Source: an uncultured Clostridia bacterium
GTDB lineage: Bacteria > Bacillota > Clostridia > Christensenellales > UBA1242
Direction of reading: 5' to 3'
Assembly: GCA_946630785.1 (NCBI GenBank)
Contig: CAMOZC010000002.1
Coordinates: forward strand, 1-46,767
Length of the DNA: 46,767 bases
Below are positions 38,644 through 45,457 of the stretch, one piece after another. The notes beneath the pieces were generated by a model that was given only the letters and a program-made list of their open reading frames with translations, did no database searches and was not told where the DNA came from. Made by a program: the position numbers and the translations under genes. The number at the start of each line of letters is the position of its first letter. The first letter of the stretch is position 1.

Positions 38644-39819
38644 TTATTTGCGGCGGCGTTTGCTAATTACGACGCCAACAATGATGCCAGCGATAATTAA
38701 GATACCTACCGATGTTCCCGCAATACCAACAATTAAACCAGCGTTATTTTGGTTATTTACTTCTGTGCTGTTTTCTTCTGCTGGAGTTTCTGCTTCTGGT
38801 TGTTCCAGAGTTTCTGGTTCAGGTTGCAATTGCACTTCTTTCCATTTGGCGGTCAATGTGATGTTTTCGGTTACTTGAGTAGAGAAATAATATTCACCAT
38901 CATTTAAATACCAACCCAAGAAACGATAACCTTCACGCGTCGGATCAAATGGCTTTTGTGCACTACAACCATAATTAACACTTTGCTGTTCAACCGGCGT
39001 GCCACCATCGGTATCAAAAAATACCGTGACTTTGGCAGGATGTAAAATACCTGCGTCAACATATTGTGCAAAATTGTCATTATTCAATAAATCTTCATTT
39101 TCCACCGTAATTTGCACACGAGTACAACCTTGAAATATATCTTCACCCACAGCATTGACAGTAGTTGGAATGCTAATTCTTTCCAGTTGACTGCAACCAG
39201 TAAATGCTCTGTCGCCAATACTTTCCAACCCTTCTGGAAGATAAATGTTTTTTAAGTCTCTAAAGCAATCTGCAAAAGACTCATTACCAATTTTCTGCAA
39301 ACTTGCTGGGAAATTAACACTTCTCAGCCACGAACAACCAGCAAATGCTTTATCACCGATTTCGGTGACACCATTCTGAATCGTGACACCCTCTAAAAAG
39401 GTACCTGCAAAAGCGTTTTCGCCAATAAATTCGACACTTCCCGGAATGGTAATTGAACTGATTATACTACTCGCAAAAGCACGATTACCAATTCTGGTGA
39501 CTCCGTTGGGGATACTGATTTTTTTAATAACTGAACTTGCTAATGCCGCGTCAGCAATTTCTTTTACAGTATCAGGAATGGTAACATCGATGGAAACTGC
39601 GGCGTAACCAGTATACTGGCTGTAGCTCGTCCAAGCAGCGTCGGATAATCCTGTTAACACACCATTTTCATCAATTTTAAAATCACTTTCTTCTCTGACA
39701 TACATTGTCGCATACTTACCCGCCGCATGAACGTGTGTCACCGCCAAAACGAGCACAATTGAAGCAAAAATCAACGCACAGGTTGCACACAATACAGCAA
39801 AGATTGATTTTTTATTCAT
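38644..39819 (-). CDS. BspA-like LRR surface protein with one InlB-type repeat and C-terminal TM anchor
   Basis: Signal peptide; LRR units; PAKVTVFFDTDGGTPVEQQSVNYGCSAQKPFDPTREGYRFLGWYLNDG...LTAKW; TM-SKRRRK. Confidence 0.93.
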   Translation of the reverse strand: MNKKSIFAVLCATCALIFASIVLVLAVTHVHAAGKYATMYVREESDFKIDENGVLTGLSDAAWTSYSQYTGYAAVSIDVTIPDTVKEIADAALASSVIKKISIPNGVTRIGNRAFASSIISSITIPGSVEFIGENAFAGTFLEGVTIQNGVTEIGDKAFAGCSWLRSVNFPASLQKIGNESFADCFRDLKNIYLPEGLESIGDRAFTGCSQLERISIPTTVNAVGEDIFQGCTRVQITVENEDLLNNDNFAQYVDAGILHPAKVTVFFDTDGGTPVEQQSVNYGCSAQKPFDPTREGYRFLGWYLNDGEYYFSTQVTENITLTAKWKEVQLQPEPETLEQPEAETPAEENSTEVNNQNNAGLIVGIAGTSVGILIIAGIIVGVVISKRRRK

Positions 39820-39844
39820 AATTTATTTTCTCCTTTGTTTATTT

Positions 39845-39871
39845 TAGTATTTGCAAAACTTACAAACACTA
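39845..39871 (-). promoter_or_regulatory. 9-bp inverted repeat (TAGTATTTG-N9-CAAACACTA, one mismatch) at predicted +1
   Basis: Predicted -10 TAAACT at 39877-39882 (minus). Confidence 0.6.
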
Positions 39872-39899
39872 CTAACAGTTTACCCCTCCCCAGCCAATT

Positions 39900-39913
39900 T
39901 GCAAACGCTTTCT
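39900..39913. promoter_or_regulatory. cre-like site overlapping the -35 of the LRR gene
   Basis: TGCAAACGCTTTCT; contains minus-strand TTGCAA. Confidence 0.45.
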
Positions 39914-39964
39914 ATTTTATCAAATCTTTACCTGTTCTTTAAAATTGTTACTTACAGAACAAAA

Positions 39965-39984
39965 AACCCGGGGTGTCCCGGGTT
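39965..39984 (-). terminator. intrinsic terminator
   Basis: AACCCGGG-gtgt-CCCGGGTT, T run on minus strand. Confidence 0.75.
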
Positions 39985-40000
39985 GAATCTTGTTTTGATT

Positions 40001-41452
40001 TTACGCTACCGTAATCACAACTTTAATCTTTTGCTCAAAAACATCGTCGCCATCCCAATTAAATTGCCAAATCAAAACAGTTTCCGCGGTCGGCAACGTG
40101 TCACAATGAACTTGCAACGACATGACACCATTGTCATTATCAACCACATTACTCATATCTTCAAATAAAACATCGTCAAATTTATATTGTGAATATTGAG
40201 AATAAGTACCAGGAAGGGTAATTTTAATCACAGCATCATAACCACTTTCCGTAGCAGTCAAAGCACTTGCACTGATTTTAAATACATCATAATCAATAAT
40301 ACGTTCAGCACCGGTTGTTTCGTAATCACCGATGGTTACATTGTTACGGTTGAAATTATTATTCACTAACTTTGCAAAACTTGGTACTGTTTGTCCGCCC
40401 TGGTGTTCACCACAGTGTGTACAAGTTTGATAATACATAACATTAACTGATTTAACCTTATTTTCAGCATCCAAGTAACGATATGGCACCGCATCGTCAA
40501 CGCGATTTTCTGGCAAGCAAATCATTTGCCAATCATGGTCATATGTTTTGTAAGCCTCAAATATACTTTCATCCAATGGTCTGGTGCAGGCTTGGTCAGC
40601 AAATTTTTGACCGCAACCATGGATACAAACCCAATATTCTGGATTGCCGTCTTCCAAACATGTTGCTTCCTTACGTGCAAAATGTTGATTACCCTCCGAC
40701 CAGTGATTTAACTTTGCCACAACAACTTCATCATCGGTTAATGGTTCAGTACAATTTTCATCAGCAAATTTACGACCACAATCATCGCATACATAATAAG
40801 CACGACTTCCGGTATGTTCACAGGTTGGTGCTTGTGCAGCTTCATAATGTACATGGTGTACAGTTGGGATTACTAAGTCGGAATAATTGCAAGCAATACC
40901 ATATTCATTGAAGTATTGGTCGCAATGGACACATTGTCGATAGGCATAGTGACCTTCGTATTCACAGGTGGCCGGTTCGTAAGGAACTAACGCACCAATT
41001 TCGTGTGAACGGTTGGTATTATGAATAATTGTGCTTTCATAAGTAATCTCGGTTTTAGTTTTAGGATCAAAATATTTTTCACATTGGTCACAATACAAAT
41101 AATCACGATGTCCATCGTGGTCACAAGTAGCATTTTTATATTCATGCAAATGGAAATCATGATTAATTTTTGGGGCTACATGCCAGGCTGCAAAATCTTC
41201 GGCTTTAATTTCATTAATTCCATCGGCGTCACTGAAATACAAATGGCATTCTGGGCATTCCCAATAATCTTTGTAACCTGTCGTTTCGCAAGTTGCTTCC
41301 ACACCTTGATGAAATTCTAATTCATGTCCGTGCCCAACTTCACCAGCCGCACTAGCACTATGGGTACCCCACATAATTGCCATACCCGCACCCATTCCAA
41401 CGAGTCCAGCAATAAATAAGAAGGCAAATTGTTTCAAAGCTTTTAATTTCAT
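40001..41452 (-). CDS. secreted protein with five Cys-rich ~45-aa repeats
   Basis: Start at 41452 (SD aaagggggaaa); TM/signal; repeats of form xATCExxGxxxYxxCxxCxxxFxDxxxxxxL. Confidence 0.8.
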   Translation of the reverse strand: MKLKALKQFAFLFIAGLVGMGAGMAIMWGTHSASAAGEVGHGHELEFHQGVEATCETTGYKDYWECPECHLYFSDADGINEIKAEDFAAWHVAPKINHDFHLHEYKNATCDHDGHRDYLYCDQCEKYFDPKTKTEITYESTIIHNTNRSHEIGALVPYEPATCEYEGHYAYRQCVHCDQYFNEYGIACNYSDLVIPTVHHVHYEAAQAPTCEHTGSRAYYVCDDCGRKFADENCTEPLTDDEVVVAKLNHWSEGNQHFARKEATCLEDGNPEYWVCIHGCGQKFADQACTRPLDESIFEAYKTYDHDWQMICLPENRVDDAVPYRYLDAENKVKSVNVMYYQTCTHCGEHQGGQTVPSFAKLVNNNFNRNNVTIGDYETTGAERIIDYDVFKISASALTATESGYDAVIKITLPGTYSQYSQYKFDDVLFEDMSNVVDNDNGVMSLQVHCDTLPTAETVLIWQFNWDGDDVFEQKIKVVITVA

Positions 41453-41474
41453 TGGTATTTCCCCCTTTGCTTTC

Positions 41475-41496
41475 ATTTATATGATAACATATAAAT
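41475..41496. promoter_or_regulatory. perfect 9-bp inverted repeat ATTTATATG-ATAA-CATATAAAT upstream of Cys-rich repeat gene
   Basis: Direct reading; about 22 bp upstream of corrected start 41452. Confidence 0.5.
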
Positions 41497-41577
41497 TCTT
41501 AATCTCAAATAGGTTACTGCAAAATTTTTTATTTTCTTATTTCGGCGGAAATTTCAAAAAAAACTGCTGTCACGCTG

Positions 41578-42477
41578 TTAATTCTGCTCTTTACCAAAAT
41601 CAGTGTTTTTAACATTCATCATATCATAAATCGGTTGTGTCATATTTTGGTAATTTCCATACCAAGCACGACTTCGCAACATTGCCTCGCGGGGGCTAAT
41701 TTTCATATCCGTGGTTGCCGTTCCCAGTTCATCAATAATACTTTTATGCCTTTGTCCATATTCAAAACTGCGAATTGCTCGCCAACCATCAAAAGAAGCT
41801 AATACTTTATCTTTAATATCTTCAAATTGTCGTGCGTCGATGGAACTGGATACCATTTCAAGCGGACGAACAAAACGGTTATAGTATTCCACCATCATGG
41901 TTTGTTCTAACCATAAATAACTATTCTTTTCCAGCCCAGCTTCAATTGAATGGTGGTCAAGGTTCAACCGACTTACGTTATTCATAATTTCTTGGCGTGC
42001 CAATTCGTCAATATTACTTGAATAATCAATTTTAATTTGTTCCAAAGTTCTGAACGAAACATTATAGTTATGTTTATCCATGTAATCTTCAATTTCAGCA
42101 GCAACCACGTCTTCCTCATATTGTACTCGCCTGTCATTAAACTTTGGATCACTTTCAACAAAAGTTTCAATACTATGTCGTTTAACCTTATTGCTTTTTA
42201 AACCATTCGCCGAATCATTAACCACACGCTCAATATGATTAACCATCCATTCACAATCGCGGACATGTGCTGGCAAATTTACCATGCTAATAACATCTTT
42301 GCATTGATTTTTTGAAGATTTCAGAAGATTATAGAAAATTTCAACACCATCTCTTGACGGGAAGATTTCATTCAATTTATCATGTAAAATATGTAAATCA
42401 ACTTCATATTGTATTTTTTTATTGTTTACTTGATTTTCATGTATCGTTTGAATTAAATGTTTTAATTTTTGTCGCAT
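41578..42477 (-). CDS. uncharacterised protein, paralogue of the divergent neighbour
   Basis: GLEKNSYLWLEQTMMVEYYNRF...FEYGQRHKSIIDELG; SD gaagga. Confidence 0.75.
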   Translation of the reverse strand: MRQKLKHLIQTIHENQVNNKKIQYEVDLHILHDKLNEIFPSRDGVEIFYNLLKSSKNQCKDVISMVNLPAHVRDCEWMVNHIERVVNDSANGLKSNKVKRHSIETFVESDPKFNDRRVQYEEDVVAAEIEDYMDKHNYNVSFRTLEQIKIDYSSNIDELARQEIMNNVSRLNLDHHSIEAGLEKNSYLWLEQTMMVEYYNRFVRPLEMVSSSIDARQFEDIKDKVLASFDGWRAIRSFEYGQRHKSIIDELGTATTDMKISPREAMLRSRAWYGNYQNMTQPIYDMMNVKNTDFGKEQN

Positions 42478-42559
42478 GTGTTTACTATCCTTCGGATTTC
42501 ATTCTACTACAATTATTAATTAATTTCAAGATAATGATGAAATATTTGTAACACCCATC

Positions 42560-42587
42560 TTGACTTCCATTTTTTTAGTGGTAAAAT
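42560..42587 (+). promoter_or_regulatory. promoter TTGACT-16-TAAAAT placed 7 nt before an ATG (leaderless candidate)
   Basis: Direct reading; no SD; AGTGG...CCACT repeat flanks the -10. Confidence 0.55.
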
Positions 42588-42594
42588 AGCCACT

Positions 42595-43731
42595 ATGAAG
42601 TTTAAAAATATCAAAAAAAATACATTCAACAAAGAAAATTTAATCGCATCTAAAGAACATGAAGAACGCGAGTTCGCAATCTTACGCAGTTATCTGCCTG
42701 ATATTTTCATGACAGAAAACCAGCCAGGTTTAAAATCAGATGAAATTGGTGCAATTCGTGATTTTTATTATGATTTGATTGCTAACATCCGTCGCGAAGA
42801 TGACCGTCCAAAACATATTCACACAGAAGATTACTTACCATATAATACACAAAACGAAAAATGGATGGTTAAATACATTATGCGCACCATTAAAGACATT
42901 ACCAAAGAAAACGAACGTGCACAAAAAAGTTTCTTAAAAATTCACAAAGAATTTGAAAAAAATCATAAAGTCATTACCAATGATAGATACGACGAATTTT
43001 CACCAGCACAAAAAAATGATTACGAAGAAAAATATGATGAAATCGTTTTAGTAGATTCCAACAAGCACACCAAAATTTCTGCTAAAACCATCCTGAAATT
43101 TATTCAAACCGACCCGGCTTATCAACAAGCACGTACTAATTACACCGTCGGTTTAACCTTGGCTCAAGTTGAATATATGATGAACGCCCAAGAACCAAAC
43201 GAAGTTTTAACTCGTCGCCGCTATAGTCGTACCGAACCATATTCAGTTGAAACCATTTATCACCCCAGTATTTCACGCTTCAAAAAAGATACTGATAAAT
43301 TATTCCGTAACGGTGCCTTTGTCGGCTTAACACAAAACCTGCATCTTGACCCCGAAGCCGTTGAATACGGCTTGGAAAAATACGCCGACATTTGGCTTGA
43401 CCAAACCATGAGTGATGCCTATTACAACCAATACATGGTTGATGTAAACGACATGGATGCAATGCATTATAAAGAATGGTATTTCGATACTGTACTTCAT
43501 CAATTCCGTAATGATTGGATGACAAAACGTAAACACGAATACGAACAAGAACACCGCGCAGTTATGCAAAAAGCCGGTCGCAGATTAATGAATCTTGCAC
43601 CTGAAGCAGTAAAAGCTTTAAATTCACGTGTTGATATGTTAAATGAACGCTTCCAAGAAATGGTTATCAAATTCAACGCGAAGAAAACTCACACCTTCGA
43701 CAACGATAGAAATGCCGATATCACTTTGTGA
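42595..43731 (+). CDS. uncharacterised protein, paralogue of the divergent neighbour
   Basis: GLEKYADIWLDQTMSDAYYNQY...HEYEQEHRAVMQKAG aligned with the 41578-42477 product. Confidence 0.75.
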   Translation: MKFKNIKKNTFNKENLIASKEHEEREFAILRSYLPDIFMTENQPGLKSDEIGAIRDFYYDLIANIRREDDRPKHIHTEDYLPYNTQNEKWMVKYIMRTIKDITKENERAQKSFLKIHKEFEKNHKVITNDRYDEFSPAQKNDYEEKYDEIVLVDSNKHTKISAKTILKFIQTDPAYQQARTNYTVGLTLAQVEYMMNAQEPNEVLTRRRYSRTEPYSVETIYHPSISRFKKDTDKLFRNGAFVGLTQNLHLDPEAVEYGLEKYADIWLDQTMSDAYYNQYMVDVNDMDAMHYKEWYFDTVLHQFRNDWMTKRKHEYEQEHRAVMQKAGRRLMNLAPEAVKALNSRVDMLNERFQEMVIKFNAKKTHTFDNDRNADITL

Positions 43732-43782
43732 AAACATTTGCAGTCACATCTTTGACTTACCATTATGATTGATTGTTTAAAA

Positions 43783-43977
43783 TTACCGCGTATGAACAAC
43801 ATAAGGCGGGTTAAATGTTTCGTAACCGTAGCATCCACAAGCAAGCCGAACGCGTCCGTTTCGTGGATTAACACGAATAGTTGCTACTTCAAAGCCACCC
43901 TGGTTGGTGGCTTTGGTTGGATATTGAGCATTGTTAGTTGTTAAAACACTCCAATTTTCGCCGTCGTTTTGGCTTGC
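43783..43977 (-). pseudogene. C-terminal gene fragment without a start codon
   Basis: ASQNDGENWSVLTTNNAQYPTKATNQGGFEVATIRVNPRNGRVRLACGCYGYETFNPPYVVHTR*; an in-frame TAA immediately precedes it (43978-43980), directly adjacent to the hairpin at 43981. Confidence 0.55.
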
Positions 43978-43980
43978 TTA

Positions 43981-44037
43981 GTGTGCTTGTCTATGGCGGA
44001 GCGAAGCGACGCCACTTGTATATATAGACAAGCACAC
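43981..44037. repeat. long hairpin: 14-bp perfect inverted repeat with inner stem
   Basis: GTGTGCTTGTCTAT ... ATAGACAAGCACAC, inner TGGCG-gagcgaagcga-CGCCA. No adjoining T run. Confidence 0.85.
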
Positions 44038-44075
44038 GTTTAACTGCCAAATTAATAAATTGATAAGTTTTTTTA

Positions 44076-45065
44076 TTATCCCTTACAACCAGTCCAAAAT
44101 TTGTTCACATAATCTTTTTCAATTGATAGTTTTAATTCATCTACTTCTTTATTTGAGATTCCTTTATTTTCCAAAATAGATAATAATTTATTATTTCTTT
44201 CTTTCAATTTATCAATTTGTTCTTTAGTTGGAATAACATTGCTTTTTATCGAATTGCAATGTTGACATACATAAACTAAATTCCAAATATCGTCGCTATA
44301 CATATATGACCAGGGTATGACATGGTCAATAGAAAGTTCTGTATTTTGAGTTTCTTTTCCGCAAATAAAACAATGGTGATTTGGATTTTCAATATCCAAA
44401 TAAGTTTTAAACTTTGATAAAGAATTTCTTTTAATATTTCTCTCGTCAATAATTCTAACTTTTTTGTTTATTCTTGGTGAACTATTAAAAGTTTCCAATA
44501 TCAAACTCCACCGGTAATTAATTAAATCGTATAAATCTTGTTCATTATTTTTTAATATTTGGGCGTTACATTTTTTAATAATTAAAGAGTTATCACCTTT
44601 TGTATATTGATATAATTTAGGTGAATTATCTTCAATGTTATCAAATCGCCAACTAACATCAAATTTTAAAGTTCGTTCTATATTGTTTATGGTTTTCTCA
44701 TAATCTGCTTTTAAGCCAATATTTGAAAATCTATCTTCAACTTTTTCAAATACTTCAGGCTGTTTTTTGCCGATAGTAATAAAATATTTTTCAATCAAAT
44801 TTTTTGTTAACGACAAAATAACTGGTGGCTTTTTTAAGTTGCTACCTTGAACTAAATCAAAGAAAATAGTCTGATTCCAGTAGTATTTTAAAAACTTAAA
44901 CGTAATATCGTGTAATGTAATTACAATATTATCTTCATTTAATTCTTTAGTTGAACATAATTCAACAATTGATTTTGCCCAAGCCATCTTGTAAGTATTA
45001 TCATAGTTACAAGACCTAATAATTTTAGTAAAGCGGTTATAAAACTTATTTTCCATCGTCCACAC
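44076..45065 (-). CDS. HNH endonuclease domain protein
   Basis: HHCFICGKETQNTELSIDHVIPWSYMYSDDIWNLVYVCQHCNSIKSN; start may be 45056. Confidence 0.85.
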   Translation of the reverse strand: MWTMENKFYNRFTKIIRSCNYDNTYKMAWAKSIVELCSTKELNEDNIVITLHDITFKFLKYYWNQTIFFDLVQGSNLKKPPVILSLTKNLIEKYFITIGKKQPEVFEKVEDRFSNIGLKADYEKTINNIERTLKFDVSWRFDNIEDNSPKLYQYTKGDNSLIIKKCNAQILKNNEQDLYDLINYRWSLILETFNSSPRINKKVRIIDERNIKRNSLSKFKTYLDIENPNHHCFICGKETQNTELSIDHVIPWSYMYSDDIWNLVYVCQHCNSIKSNVIPTKEQIDKLKERNNKLLSILENKGISNKEVDELKLSIEKDYVNKFWTGCKG

Positions 45066-45363
45066 TCTCTAAAAAGATTTTTTTCTTAAAACTACCTCTT
45101 TTTTCGTTTTTGCTATTTCTAATCTTTTCAAAATCGGTATAGTCAATTTTTTTAGCATCAAGTATTGCTCTTAAAACTTCTTCTAAATCAGCCAATTCTT
45201 CAACATCGCCACTTTCTAAATACTCTTTAAGTTCTTCTTCTAGTTTTATATTTAAACTTTTTAGGTATTCTTCATTATTTAATATTTTTGTAACACAGGT
45301 GCTACCATTTTTATTGATTATTTCAGGAATCTTATCCCTAACTAGTTTATTGTAAATTTTCAT
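45046..45363 (-). CDS. MazG-like all-alpha NTP pyrophosphohydrolase (COG4997-type)
   Basis: MKIYNKLVRDKIPEIINKNG ... LEEELKEYLESGDVEELADLEEVLRAI. Confidence 0.85.
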   Translation of the reverse strand: MKIYNKLVRDKIPEIINKNGSTCVTKILNNEEYLKSLNIKLEEELKEYLESGDVEELADLEEVLRAILDAKKIDYTDFEKIRNSKNEKRGSFKKKIFLESVDDGK

Positions 45364-45386
45364 ATTTATCGCCTATATTGGTAGTG

Positions 45387-45406
45387 TATCATAAAACTTT
45401 ATGATA
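45387..45406. promoter_or_regulatory. perfect 9-bp inverted repeat TATCATAAA-AC-TTTATGATA upstream of the MazG-like gene
   Basis: Direct reading; lies in the 94-bp gap between the kinase and MazG genes. Confidence 0.5.
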
Positions 45407-45457
45407 TTGACATTTAAATATCAAAATAATACTTACAGCTCTCATCAATATTAATGT

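Noticed and set aside
43981-44037. Intrinsic terminator
   Set aside because: Stem is strong but neither strand has a following T run.
43981-44045. Integron attC site
   Set aside because: A GTTTAAC sequence follows the hairpin but no matching partner core site or integron gene is present.
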